DNA of 64,000 nt, taken from JADCRZ01 sp041751095 (GTDB lineage Bacteria > Bacteroidota > Bacteroidia > Chitinophagales > Chitinophagaceae). Each line of letters starts with the position of its first letter. The stretch's first letter is position 1. The position numbers and the translations under genes are program-made. The notes below the pieces were generated by a model, which worked only from the letters and a program-made list of their open reading frames with translations, made no database searches and had not been told where the DNA came from. Positions 16,508 through 25,161 of this stretch are shown piece by piece. The stretch lies in assembly GCA_041751095.1 (NCBI GenBank), contig JBGSYC010000249.1:34092-98091 (forward strand). The letters are read 5' to 3'.

Positions 16508-18964
16508 TTAAAAACCTGCTTTTGCCTTTTCCTGTGTTGCGGATGCTGGTTTGTAATTCTTTACATACCTGTCGAGCCAGCTGTTTTGTTCCCATAACAT
16601 ATGGAGAATATTTTCTTTGGCAGCATAACCGTGTGATTCATAAGGCAATAATACCAATCTTACAGTTCCTCCATGCCCTTTAACTGCATTATAAAGCCGT
16701 TCACTTTGAACTGGGAATGTTCCCGGATTGTTATCTGCTTCTCCGTGTATCATCAGCAGTGGGATTTTTATACGGTCTGCATAACTGAAAGGGCTCATTT
16801 TATAGTACACTTCCGGCGCCTCCCAGTATGTTCTTTCTTCTGCCTGGAAGCCAAAAGGTGTCAGGGTGCGGTTGTAAGCCCCGCTTCGGGCGATACCAGC
16901 TTTAAACAATTTTGTATGAGCGAGCAGATTGGCGGTCATAAAAGCCCCGTAGGAATGGCCCCCAACCGCTACCCGGTTACTGTCGCCAACACCGGTTTTA
17001 GCTACCGCCTGGATAGCAGCATGGGCATTCAGATATAACTGCGGAATGAAATTATCGTTAGGCTCCTTTGTTGCTTCCCCAACAATCGGCATCTCGGTAT
17101 TATCCATGACAGCATATCCCTGGGTCACCCAAAAAATGGGAGATCCGTAGCTGACTCTGGTGAATGTATATTTTGAGCCTCTCACCTGCGCAGCGTCAGC
17201 TGCGTTTCTGTATTCCCTTGGGTAAGCCCAAATGAGCACCGGAAGCGGTCCGTCTTTTTTGGAATCATACCCTTTCGGTAAGTAAAGGTCGGCGGTTAGA
17301 CTGATGCCATCTGCCCTTTTGTAAAAAATTTTTTGCTTGCTGATGCCCGCAAGCTCCGGGTAAGGATGTTTGAAATCCGTAACTGGCGTCCCGGTAGATG
17401 ACTTTTTACGCAGGTCTCTTATATAGTAATTCGGTACGTCCGTCTGGCTTTCGCGGGAAGTAACAAAGATTAATTTTTCCGGGTCAATTACATCAATGAT
17501 TGTTTCGTAAAACGGTGCCTGGCATCTCCACAAAATTTGGCCCTTTTTTTCTTTAACGTTATAGGATTGAATAAAGGGCATTGAGCCTTCCGGAGAAGAG
17601 CCTTCGGAGGTAAGCAGGAGCTCAGAATTATTTTTTGTTGCCCAGAGTACGCTTTTGCCGAATTGATTTTTGATTAGAACGGGATTCCCCGGATCGGTAT
17701 ATTCATCGTTACTGCTTCTTTCATACAACGAATCCACAGCCCCCGTTTCAGGATTTAATGCATTCATGCGTATTCTTCGGGTAGCATACAAGTGTTCATA
17801 TGTAAGTGCCATTTTACTATCGCCCCATATGATGCCTCCAAAACGCATGGTGGTTTTACATAAGATTTTTGCCGAATCTTTATTATCCGGGGTGGTTGTA
17901 TAAACGGCATCTCTATATGCCGCTTTTGACTTGCCAAGGCCATTATCCAGTGCCTTTACGTAATAAATGGTAGCAGGTTCATCATTTCGCCATCCAAAGT
18001 TTCGCGGAAATGACACTACATCATCGAAACCGATAGGAGCTCCTTCCCTGGAAGGATTGATAGCAAGTGTTTTCACCGGTTCTCCATTCATGTTCAGTAT
18101 TTCAACGGTGGCGGGGAAGCCGCCGTAAGGAACCAGGTAAGAAAATGGCTTATTTACTTTCTGTGTCAGCAGATATTTATTGTCGGGAGAAGGCACCACA
18201 GAATTATACACGGCAGGAACGCCTATGACTGTCTCTTGCTTCAGATCATTTTTCGTAATCATGGAGGTTGCATAGTATTCGAATAGCGCTTCGTCGTAAG
18301 GATCTTTGATGAGGTCCTGGTAAGTTCTTGAGGCTCCTGCTTTTTCCTTCGATTCCTGTATCACAGGCCCTTTAGGTGCACGCATTTTTCCCGGCAGCTT
18401 TAATTCGCCCTGGCGAACTGTTTTATAAACAAGCATATTGTTTCCTGCCCATGAAAAACTGCTGCCAAGTACCACGTTCAAAGGGTTTCTGTTTACTTTA
18501 TATGCTTTCTTTTCAGATATGCTTACCCTGTATAAACTAATATTATTACTATCGGAATGTATGAATCCAAATTGTGTTTCACCGGGGCTCCACTGGATAC
18601 TGCCTGCCTTGAGATCTTTTGGCAGGTCTGCAACGGGAAACACCTGCTTTGTCTTTATGTTTTTAAGGGAGATACCAGTAAAATAAGGGCTCCTGCTTGG
18701 GCCGTAATTCCTGCCATTGATGCGGAGCCCGGCTATGCGCAATTCAGGTTGTGCGAGCTCTTCTATAGGCGGGTAGCCAGATCTTTCAAGTATAATCATC
18801 CATTCACCTTTACTGTCAAGAACCACTGACGGGGTGGGTTTTGCCAATACCAGGTCGACGATATTCTTAGGAGGGGTTTTATAACTTACATCATCCTGTG
18901 CAGGTACCTTCAGAAAAGCAAATGTGCAAAAAACGGCCAGGAAATGTTGAAGGAGGTATTTCAT
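16508..18964 (-). CDS. Secreted S9 family serine peptidase
   Basis: Start at ATG 18964 (MKYLLQHFLAVFCTFAFLK) gives a signal peptide and an 818-residue precursor; upstream residues in the frame lack family features. An N-terminal beta-propeller (to about residue 540) is followed by an alpha/beta-hydrolase domain. The triad is visible: Ser in GGHSYGAFMTANLL, Asp in MIHGEADNNPGT, His in LPYESHGYAAKE. It resembles prolyl-oligopeptidase/glutamyl-endopeptidase-like S9 enzymes that digest peptides in the periplasm or outside the cell. It is divergent from the his locus. Confidence 0.9.
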   Translation of the reverse strand: MKYLLQHFLAVFCTFAFLKVPAQDDVSYKTPPKNIVDLVLAKPTPSVVLDSKGEWMIILERSGYPPIEELAQPELRIAGLRINGRNYGPSRSPYFTGISLKNIKTKQVFPVADLPKDLKAGSIQWSPGETQFGFIHSDSNNISLYRVSISEKKAYKVNRNPLNVVLGSSFSWAGNNMLVYKTVRQGELKLPGKMRAPKGPVIQESKEKAGASRTYQDLIKDPYDEALFEYYATSMITKNDLKQETVIGVPAVYNSVVPSPDNKYLLTQKVNKPFSYLVPYGGFPATVEILNMNGEPVKTLAINPSREGAPIGFDDVVSFPRNFGWRNDEPATIYYVKALDNGLGKSKAAYRDAVYTTTPDNKDSAKILCKTTMRFGGIIWGDSKMALTYEHLYATRRIRMNALNPETGAVDSLYERSSNDEYTDPGNPVLIKNQFGKSVLWATKNNSELLLTSEGSSPEGSMPFIQSYNVKEKKGQILWRCQAPFYETIIDVIDPEKLIFVTSRESQTDVPNYYIRDLRKKSSTGTPVTDFKHPYPELAGISKQKIFYKRADGISLTADLYLPKGYDSKKDGPLPVLIWAYPREYRNAADAAQVRGSKYTFTRVSYGSPIFWVTQGYAVMDNTEMPIVGEATKEPNDNFIPQLYLNAHAAIQAVAKTGVGDSNRVAVGGHSYGAFMTANLLAHTKLFKAGIARSGAYNRTLTPFGFQAEERTYWEAPEVYYKMSPFSYADRIKIPLLMIHGEADNNPGTFPVQSERLYNAVKGHGGTVRLVLLPYESHGYAAKENILHMLWEQNSWLDRYVKNYKPASATQEKAKAGF

Positions 18965-19074
18965 GTAATTCATATAATTATTATAACAAATTAGCATATT
19001 CATGTTATTTATAGGCCCTTCAGGCAGAAATTTTTTGCAGGTATGGTAATGCATCTTACTTTTGCGCCTGAATT
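18965..19074. other. Divergent control region: S9 peptidase / his operon
   Basis: Bases 18965-19033 are AT-rich and should hold the peptidase promoter; a minus-strand TAATTTG-like heptamer is near 18990 but misses the -7 consensus by one base of spacing. The his promoter occupies 19034-19064. No other gene is seen. Confidence 0.5.
19034..19064 (+). promoter_or_regulatory. his operon promoter
   Basis: TTTG (19034-19037), 19 nt, then TACTTTTG (19057-19064) is a perfect match to the Bacteroidota -33/-7 consensus. Transcription should start near 19070, only a few bases before the leader peptide ATG at 19075, so the leader RNA has almost no untranslated 5' end. Confidence 0.75.
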
Positions 19075-19125
19075 ATGACAAATATCATTCATACTCATCA
19101 CTTATCTCACCTGTTAAACAGGTAA
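19075..19125 (+). CDS. hisL: his operon leader peptide (MTNIIHTHHLSHLLNR)
   Basis: A 16-codon reading frame just after the predicted start of transcription encodes four histidines within seven residues (HTHHLSH). This is far above chance and is the hallmark of ribosome-mediated attenuation of histidine genes. The His codons are at 19090, 19096, 19099 and 19108. The TAA stop (19123-19125) falls inside the 5' arm of the antiterminator, so a ribosome reaching the stop would block antitermination. The peptide itself is not expected to have a function. Followed by the attenuator and, 134 bp later, hisG. Confidence 0.88.
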   Translation: MTNIIHTHHLSHLLNR

Positions 19126-19191
19126 GCTTTTGATGATGTATACTCAATAGATCAAACAAGGGCTTACCGAAAGTAAGCCCTTGTTTTTTTT
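19109..19191 (+). promoter_or_regulatory. his transcription attenuator (pause hairpin, antiterminator, terminator)
   Basis: Three competing structures can be drawn. (1) Pause hairpin: ACCTGT (19109-19114) with ACAGGT (19118-19123). (2) Antiterminator: GGTAAGCTTTTG (19121-19132) with CAAGGGCTTACC (19157-19168), 12 pairs including two G-U. (3) Terminator: a perfect 14-bp stem 19154-19167 with 19173-19186, loop CGAAA, then a T-run to 19191. Structures 2 and 3 share 19157-19167 and exclude each other. Stalling on His codons would mask the 5' arm of structure 1 and free structure 2, giving read-through when charged tRNA-His is scarce. Confidence 0.88.
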
Positions 19192-19258
19192 AACGCCATC
19201 GGGGGATCTCATTAAATAATATTTCTCATTAAATTTTCCACCAGCGGTTGGACCATGT

Positions 19259-20113
19259 ATGAAAATAAAAATTGCTATTCAGAAGTCAGGCAGATTACAT
19301 GAAGATTCTGTTGAGTTACTGAAAGAATGCGGTATCGATATTAGCAATGGAGTAAATAAACTGAAAGCGGAAGCATCTAATTTTCCTTTGGAAGTATTTT
19401 TTCTCCGGGACGATGATATTCCACAATATGTAGAAGATGCCGTTGCGGACATCGGAATTGTTGGCGAAAACGTGGTATACGAGAAAAACAGAAAAGTTGA
19501 AGTGGTTGAAAAATTAGGATACGGTAAATGCAGGTTGTCGATAGCAGTGGGGAGAAATGAAAATTACAATGATGTACAATTCATCAACGGAAAAAAAATA
19601 GCCACCAGTTACCCGGTGCTTGTTGAAAAGTTTTTGAAAGAAAACGATATCTCCGCCGAAATCCATGAGATCAGCGGCTCGGTAGAAATAGCCCCCGGGA
19701 TCGGGTTGGCAGATTGCATCTGCGACCTTGTGAGCAGCGGCTCTACCTTGTTTATGAACGGGCTGAAAGAAGTTGAAACCATACTGACAAGCCAGGCTGT
19801 ACTTATACGCCATCAAAACCTCAACACACAGCAACTGCAATTGTTGCATAAATTATTGTTCAGGATACAGGCTGTAAAGAAGGCGAAAAATAACAAATAC
19901 ATTTTGCTGAATGCCCCTAACGATCAACTGCAGGAAATTATAAGCCTGCTGCCGGGGATGAAGAGCCCTTCCGTATTACCGCTGGCAGAAAAAGGGTGGA
20001 GCAGTGTACATAGCGTACTGAATGAGAATGACTTCTGGGAGATTATCGAAAAATTGAAAGACGCCGGTGCCCAGGGTATTTTAGTTGTGCCCATTGAGAA
20101 AATGATTATGTGA
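19259..20113 (+). CDS. hisG: ATP phosphoribosyltransferase (long form)
   Basis: A 284-residue enzyme for the first step of histidine synthesis (ATP + PRPP). N-terminal features are KIKIAIQKSGRLHEDSVELLKECGI and ADIGIVGENVV; the PRPP-binding region is EIAPGIGLADCICDLVSSGSTL. The C-terminal 80 residues (LPGMKSPSVLPLAEKGW... AGAQGILVVPIEKMIM) form the PII-like regulatory domain, so this is the long, histidine-inhibited form that needs no HisZ. First gene after the his attenuator. Confidence 0.96.
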   Translation: MKIKIAIQKSGRLHEDSVELLKECGIDISNGVNKLKAEASNFPLEVFFLRDDDIPQYVEDAVADIGIVGENVVYEKNRKVEVVEKLGYGKCRLSIAVGRNENYNDVQFINGKKIATSYPVLVEKFLKENDISAEIHEISGSVEIAPGIGLADCICDLVSSGSTLFMNGLKEVETILTSQAVLIRHQNLNTQQLQLLHKLLFRIQAVKKAKNNKYILLNAPNDQLQEIISLLPGMKSPSVLPLAEKGWSSVHSVLNENDFWEIIEKLKDAGAQGILVVPIEKMIM

Positions 20114-20179
20114 TGAACACCGGCTCATGTACAAAAAATTAATACCTCTAACGACCTGCCTCTTAAATATAAAATCAGC

Positions 20180-20692
20180 ATGCAACAAACAAATATATTC
20201 ATAGAACCGGATGACGTTGACACAGGAAAAATCGTCAGGTATAAGAGACCAATGCTTGACGAGATGTTGCAGTTATTTTATAATACCGTTCATACGGTAA
20301 ATGCCAAAGATTACAATAATGAACAACTTGCTACCTGGGCGCCTGTTGTGATTGATAAGTTAAAGTGGGAAAAACGCCTCGAAGACAATTTTTGCCTTGT
20401 AGCCGTTTGTAACGAACAGATCGTAGGATTCGGGGAATTGTCTGCGGAAGGCGGAATAGATACGATGTTTGTGCACGAAGATTTCCAGGGGCAGAAAATT
20501 GCGAGCAGGATCCTTGCAGAGCTGATGAATTATGCGCTCGAACAACACTTCAACGTTCTTACCACGGATGCCAGCATTACCGCAAAACCATTCTTCGAGA
20601 GCCATGGGTTTAAAGTGGTGAAAAAGCAAAAGAACTCTTATAACAATTTGGTTTTTGTGAATTACAACATGCAAAAGAATTTATCAGAATAA
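20180..20692 (+). CDS. GNAT family N-acetyltransferase inside the his operon
   Basis: A 170-residue GNAT protein. The acetyl-CoA-binding region is IDTMFVHEDFQGQKIASRILAELM, followed by LTTDASITAKPFFESHGFKVV, the usual motif A and B layout. Its stop codon abuts the hisD ATG, so it is translated within the his operon. Substrate unknown; the neighbour context makes a role near histidine metabolism possible but is not evidence for one. The nearest annotated relatives are YafP-type GNATs. Confidence 0.85.
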   Translation: MQQTNIFIEPDDVDTGKIVRYKRPMLDEMLQLFYNTVHTVNAKDYNNEQLATWAPVVIDKLKWEKRLEDNFCLVAVCNEQIVGFGELSAEGGIDTMFVHEDFQGQKIASRILAELMNYALEQHFNVLTTDASITAKPFFESHGFKVVKKQKNSYNNLVFVNYNMQKNLSE

Positions 20693-21973
20693 ATGATGCA
20701 GGTGATCAGGTACCCGGAAAAAAGAGATTGGAAGAAACTATGCAAGCGTCCGGCATTGGATGTTTCTTCGCTGGAGGTTATCGTAACAAATATTCTCAGG
20801 GAGATTAAGGAAAGCGGTGATGAGGCGGTTAAACGCTTTACTCTGATGTTTGATAAGGTGTCGTTAACCAATCTTGAAATTTCTTCCCGTGAAATCAGGG
20901 AATCTGCCGGCCTGGTCCCGGAAGTTTTAAAATCGGCTATTCAACAGGCGAAATCCAATATTGAGAAATTTCACGCCGTTCAGCTAAAAGGCGATGAAGT
21001 GATCGAAACCATGCCGGGTGTAAAATGCTGGCGAAAAAGTGTGGCTATCGAAAAGGTCGGTTTGTATATTCCGGGGGGAACGGCTCCTTTATTTTCTACA
21101 TTATTAATGCTGGGTATTCCGGCAAAGCTGGCGGGTTGTAAAGAGATCATCTTATGTTCTCCTCCGAATAAGGAAAAAATAATACATCCGGCGATCCTCT
21201 ATACAGCTAAACTTATCGGTGTGACGCGGATGTTCAAGGCGGGTGGCGCCCAGGCAATAGGCGCCATGGCCTACGGAACCGGAACAATTCCCCAGGTACA
21301 CAAGATTTTTGGGCCTGGTAACCAGTATGTTACCTGTGCCAAGCAGGTTGTTCAAAAAGATGGCGTGGCTATAGACATGCCTGCAGGGCCAAGCGAAGTG
21401 GCTGTTTACGCCGATGGGTCTGCCAATCCTGTTTTTGTTGCGGCAGACCTCCTTAGCCAGGCTGAACACGGTCCCGACAGCCAGGTGATGCTCGTTTCTG
21501 TAAATGAACCTATGATCGGTATGGTTAGAGGGGAGGTGTTGAGGCAATTGGAAGGTTTATCACGAAAGGAATTTGCAACAAAGGCTCTGGAAAACAGCAA
21601 AATGATTTTGGTAAAAGATAAGGAAGAAGCAATGGATCTGCTCAATGAATATGCGGCTGAACACGTGATCCTTTCCTGTAATGATCCCGAACGGCTCGCT
21701 GCCCGGATCATAAACGCGGGGTCTGTTTTTCTTGGACATTATTCGCCGGAAAGTGCAGGCGATTATGCCAGCGGCACCAACCATACCCTCCCAACTAACG
21801 GGTATGCGAAAGCGTATAGCGGTGTTAGCGTTGACAGCTTTATCAAAAAGATCACCTTTCAGCAACTTAGCAAAGAAGGATTGAAGAATATCGGACCTGC
21901 GGTAGAACTGATGGCAGATGCCGAAGGGCTCGATGGGCACCGGAATGCTGTGTCACTTCGCCTGGCAGAATGA
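20693..21973 (+). CDS. hisD: Histidinol dehydrogenase
   Basis: A 426-residue enzyme that oxidises L-histidinol to L-histidine in two NAD-dependent steps, using zinc. Motifs: EKVGLYIPGGTAPLFSTLLMLGIPA; FGPGNQYVTCAKQVV; the AEHGPDSQVML zinc/catalytic segment; and the C-terminal GDYASGTNHTLPT. The start at ATG 20693 directly follows the GNAT stop; ATG 20696 is an alternative. Length is standard. Confidence 0.97.
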   Translation: MMQVIRYPEKRDWKKLCKRPALDVSSLEVIVTNILREIKESGDEAVKRFTLMFDKVSLTNLEISSREIRESAGLVPEVLKSAIQQAKSNIEKFHAVQLKGDEVIETMPGVKCWRKSVAIEKVGLYIPGGTAPLFSTLLMLGIPAKLAGCKEIILCSPPNKEKIIHPAILYTAKLIGVTRMFKAGGAQAIGAMAYGTGTIPQVHKIFGPGNQYVTCAKQVVQKDGVAIDMPAGPSEVAVYADGSANPVFVAADLLSQAEHGPDSQVMLVSVNEPMIGMVRGEVLRQLEGLSRKEFATKALENSKMILVKDKEEAMDLLNEYAAEHVILSCNDPERLAARIINAGSVFLGHYSPESAGDYASGTNHTLPTNGYAKAYSGVSVDSFIKKITFQQLSKEGLKNIGPAVELMADAEGLDGHRNAVSLRLAE

Positions 21974-22103
21974 ATAATGAAAGTTGTGGGATTTCCATAT
22001 AAACTTACCGCTTACAACGTGGGTTTATGAGCCGCCTTTGATCGCAGAGATCAATCAATTCTGCGGCTGTGGCATCAGGCACCTGGATATATAATTTACA
22101 ATC

Positions 22104-23159
22104 ATGTTCAATTTAGACAACCTGCTCCGCGAAAACATTAAAAGGCTTACCCCGTACTCCACCGCAAGAGATGAGTTTAAAGGAGATGCCAAAATATTTC
22201 TTGATGCAAATGAAAACAGTTATGGATCCCCTTTATCAACATCCTATAACAGGTATCCTGATCCTCTGCAGTGGAAAGTAAAAGAAAAGCTCAGTCTGGT
22301 AAAAGGCATCCCGGCAGCGAATATATTTCTTGGAAACGGCAGCGACGAATGCATCGATGTTTTATACCGGATATGCTGCGAACCTTCAACCGATAACGTG
22401 TTGATCGTTCCACCTACTTACGGGATGTATGAAGTAAGTGCAACGATCAACGATATCGGACTCATCAGGGTTCCCCTAACAACCCAGTTTCAACTTGATC
22501 TGCCCGCTATAGAACAGGCAGTTAATGATCATACCAAAATGATCTTTCTCTGTTCACCAAATAACCCAACCGGGAATTCACTTCACCGGCACGACGTTGA
22601 AATACTACTTAACAATTACTTTGGGCTGGTAGTCATTGACGAGGCCTACATTAATTTTTCGCGTCACCACTCCTTTATCCGGGAGCTTAAAGATTACCCG
22701 AACCTGGTTGTTATGCAAACATTGTCGAAGGCCTGGGGGCTGGCAGCTTTACGGGTTGGAATGGCTTTTGCTTCAGAAAACATAATACATGTAATGAATA
22801 AGGTAAAGCCGCCTTATAACATCAACGCAGCTTCGCAGGAACTGGCACTGAACGCCCTTGATGAGGTGTCAAAGGTAAATGGAATGATTTTAGACATCGT
22901 TAAGGGGAGAGAGATGTTATCCATACAATTGCAGGAGTTTCCATTTGTATTACACGTTTACCATAGTGACGCAAACTTCCTCCTGGTTAAAGTAACGGAT
23001 GCAAATAGTATCTATGAATATTTGTTAAGGCAGGGAATCGTTGTAAGAGACAGAAGTAAGGTGGAAGGATGTGAAGGCTGCCTTCGGATCACGATCGGCA
23101 CTGAAAAAGAAAACAACGAGTTGATACAAACCCTTAAACGTTTTGTAAGCAGCAAATGA
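22104..23159 (+). CDS. hisC: Histidinol-phosphate aminotransferase
   Basis: A 351-residue fold-type I PLP aminotransferase acting on imidazole acetol phosphate with glutamate. Motifs are FLDANENSYGSP, GNGSDECIDVLYR, CSPNNPTGNS, VVIDEAYINFS, the Schiff-base lysine in MQTLSKAWGLAALRVG, and the late VVRDRSKVEGCEGCLRITIG. There is a 130-bp gap after hisD holding an imperfect hairpin (AGCCGC with GCGGCT) but no T-run. The stop overlaps the next ATG by four bases. Confidence 0.96.
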   Translation: MFNLDNLLRENIKRLTPYSTARDEFKGDAKIFLDANENSYGSPLSTSYNRYPDPLQWKVKEKLSLVKGIPAANIFLGNGSDECIDVLYRICCEPSTDNVLIVPPTYGMYEVSATINDIGLIRVPLTTQFQLDLPAIEQAVNDHTKMIFLCSPNNPTGNSLHRHDVEILLNNYFGLVVIDEAYINFSRHHSFIRELKDYPNLVVMQTLSKAWGLAALRVGMAFASENIIHVMNKVKPPYNINAASQELALNALDEVSKVNGMILDIVKGREMLSIQLQEFPFVLHVYHSDANFLLVKVTDANSIYEYLLRQGIVVRDRSKVEGCEGCLRITIGTEKENNELIQTLKRFVSSK

Positions 23160-24487
23160 AACTTTATTTTATCAAAGCTAAATTTTTCTTCAGGATGCAA
23201 ATGCCCACAAATCTGAATTTGTTGTTTTTTGTTCAACTTTTTTTTGTTTTTAGCTCTTTTGGAAATGACACGACGGGAATCAAAAAAGCTAAAGCGGCGC
23301 CTCCAGAAACAGGGATTACGCTTCCCACAGGCTTCACTTCAACCGCTTTCGCGGATTCTCTTGGCAATGCACGGCATATAGCCGTTGCTCCCGGTGGCGA
23401 GGTGTTCGTAAAGCTGCAGCGCCTGAAAAACGGCAAAGGGATCATTCGTTTAAAAGACATGAATGGGGACGGGAAAGCCGACCGAATGATGTCGTTTGGT
23501 AGTTATACGGGCACAGGTGTGGCCGTCAAGAATGGATATTTATACGCGTCCTCCAATAAAGGAATCTTCCGCTATAAGCTGAACGATCAAAACGAAGTGA
23601 TAGACACGTCAAAAGCGGAAATGATCGTTACAGGCCTGGTTGACAAAGGTCAGCACAATTCGAAATCAATTGCCCTGGACGATGCCGGCAACATCTACGT
23701 AAACATCGGAGCTCCATCAAATGCATGCCAGGTTCAGGACCGGACTAAGGGATCTCCTGGTCAGGACCCCTGCCCGATACTTGATTCTGCAGCAGGGATA
23801 TGGCAGTTTAAAGTTGACCGGTTGAATCAATCTTACGGTGATGGCGTACGATACGTTACAGGTACGCGAAACGTTGTGGGGTTAGACTGGAATACTTCGG
23901 TTAAAGAACTATACATTATGCAACATGGCAGGGATGGTTTAAACCAGATGTTCCCCGAACTATATACAGAAGAACAAAGTGCAGAATTGCCTGCCGAAGA
24001 ATTGTTGCTCGCCAGGAAGAATGCAAATTTCGGATGGCCTTATTGTTATTATGATCCTAATCAGCAAAAGAAAATATTAAACCCGGAATACGGTGGAGAC
24101 GCAAAAAAGCAGGGAAGGTGCGCCGGAGTCGACACCCCGCTATACGGCTTCCCCGGGCACTGGGCTCCTAACAGTTTGCTTTTTTATACAGGCAATATGT
24201 TTCCTGAACGCTATAAGAATGGGGCATTTATTGCCTTTCACGGATCGTGGAACCGTGCTCCCTTAAAACAGGGAGGGTATTTTGTTGCATTCGTTCCCTT
24301 TAAAGATGGGAAGCCCGCCGGTAAATGGGAGCCCTTTGCTGAAGGGTTTGCCGGCAAAGAAGTGTACCAGCCAAGAGATGCCGTGTACCGGCCGTGCGGA
24401 CTGGCGCAAGGCCCGGATGGTTCACTGTTTATTTCTGATGACGTAAAAGGAAGAATCTGGAAGGTTACCTATAATTCAAATCAATAG
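23156..24487 (+). CDS. PQQ-dependent sugar dehydrogenase-like (sorbosone dehydrogenase family) protein
   Basis: Up to 443 residues; ATG 23156 overlaps the hisC stop (ATGA), and ATG 23195 or 23201 would leave a better signal peptide (LNLLFFVQLFFVFSSFG). The mature part is a six-bladed beta-propeller resembling soluble glucose/sorbosone dehydrogenases: DGKADRMMSFGSYTGTGVAVKNGYLY; HNSKSIALDDAGNIYVNIGAPSN; GTRNVVGLDWN; HGSWNRAP. Secreted oxidoreductase; with the cytochrome c gene that follows it could pass electrons to respiration (inference). It is a foreign element in a his operon. Confidence 0.82.
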   Translation: MKLYFIKAKFFFRMQMPTNLNLLFFVQLFFVFSSFGNDTTGIKKAKAAPPETGITLPTGFTSTAFADSLGNARHIAVAPGGEVFVKLQRLKNGKGIIRLKDMNGDGKADRMMSFGSYTGTGVAVKNGYLYASSNKGIFRYKLNDQNEVIDTSKAEMIVTGLVDKGQHNSKSIALDDAGNIYVNIGAPSNACQVQDRTKGSPGQDPCPILDSAAGIWQFKVDRLNQSYGDGVRYVTGTRNVVGLDWNTSVKELYIMQHGRDGLNQMFPELYTEEQSAELPAEELLLARKNANFGWPYCYYDPNQQKKILNPEYGGDAKKQGRCAGVDTPLYGFPGHWAPNSLLFYTGNMFPERYKNGAFIAFHGSWNRAPLKQGGYFVAFVPFKDGKPAGKWEPFAEGFAGKEVYQPRDAVYRPCGLAQGPDGSLFISDDVKGRIWKVTYNSNQ

Positions 24488-24488
24488 T

Positions 24489-24920
24489 ATGCGAAATATC
24501 AAAAAAATCCTGGTGCTACTTGTTGTCGTGAGCCTCGCGATTGGTTGTCTGAGCTTTATCAATTCGCAACAACAGCCCGGAATAGCCGCGTCTGTCAAAC
24601 GCGGAAATACTGTTTATATGACGTACTGCCTTCCCTGCCATCAGGCAGACGGGGCCGGTGTGCCCAACCTGAATCCTCCACTGATAAAAACAAAATACGT
24701 GCTGGGGGATAAGAAGGAGTTGATTACGATAGTTTTAAAGGGGCTTACCGGGGAAATAGAAGTAAATGGCGAAACATTTAACAACGTAATGCCATCTCAC
24801 ATTTTTCTTACCGACCAGCAGGTTGCGGATGTTTTAACGTATGTAAGAAACAGCTTTACAAACAAAGCCACCCCTGTTACTGTCGCTGAAGTTAAAGCAG
24901 TCAGGGCCAAAGTGAAGTAG
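24489..24920 (+). CDS. Class I c-type cytochrome
   Basis: A 143-residue exported protein starting one base after the previous stop. An N-terminal signal/anchor (ILVLLVVVSLAIGCLSFI), which contains a possible lipobox Cys, is followed by the heme motif CLPCH (in YMTYCLPCHQADGAGVPNLNPPL). The axial Met is in NNVMPSHIFLTDQQVADVLTYVRNSF. It is a likely electron acceptor for the upstream PQQ dehydrogenase-like protein, a pairing seen in other Bacteroidota. Confidence 0.9.
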   Translation: MRNIKKILVLLVVVSLAIGCLSFINSQQQPGIAASVKRGNTVYMTYCLPCHQADGAGVPNLNPPLIKTKYVLGDKKELITIVLKGLTGEIEVNGETFNNVMPSHIFLTDQQVADVLTYVRNSFTNKATPVTVAEVKAVRAKVK

Positions 24921-24921
24921 G

Positions 24922-25123
24922 TAGTGGGTAGTTAGTAGTGGGTAGTTAGTAGTGGGTAGTAGGTAGTTATTGGGAGTTATTGAGTTTAAGTTTTGATCAG
25001 CCGGTCTCTTTTTAGGTTAAAACTGTAATTGTTTCAATTTTGATATAGTTGAATGGCCCTTTCGCCACTCGATCTACTATCTATATCTACTAACTACTAC
25101 TACCCACTACTAACTACCCACTA
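24922..25123. repeat. 25-bp perfect inverted repeat bracketing about 150 bp
   Basis: The 25 bases at 24922-24946 (GTGGGTA/GTTAGTA units) recur exactly inverted at 25099-25123. Flanking partial copies extend both arms. The 152 bp between hold no reading frame of note. It could be a MITE-like insertion, or simple GTAGTGGGTA repeats that arose in both orientations. It fills the 241-bp gap between the cytochrome gene and hisB and could hinder transcription as a long hairpin. Confidence 0.8.
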
Positions 25124-25161
25124 TTTACTGATTTCCTGCTCTATTCCAAAATGTCTTAACA

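Noticed and set aside
22029..22068. AGCCGC/GCGGCT hairpin before hisC as a second attenuator
   Set aside because: There is no leader peptide rich in His codons and no T-run; the only nearby ATG frame stops after four codons.
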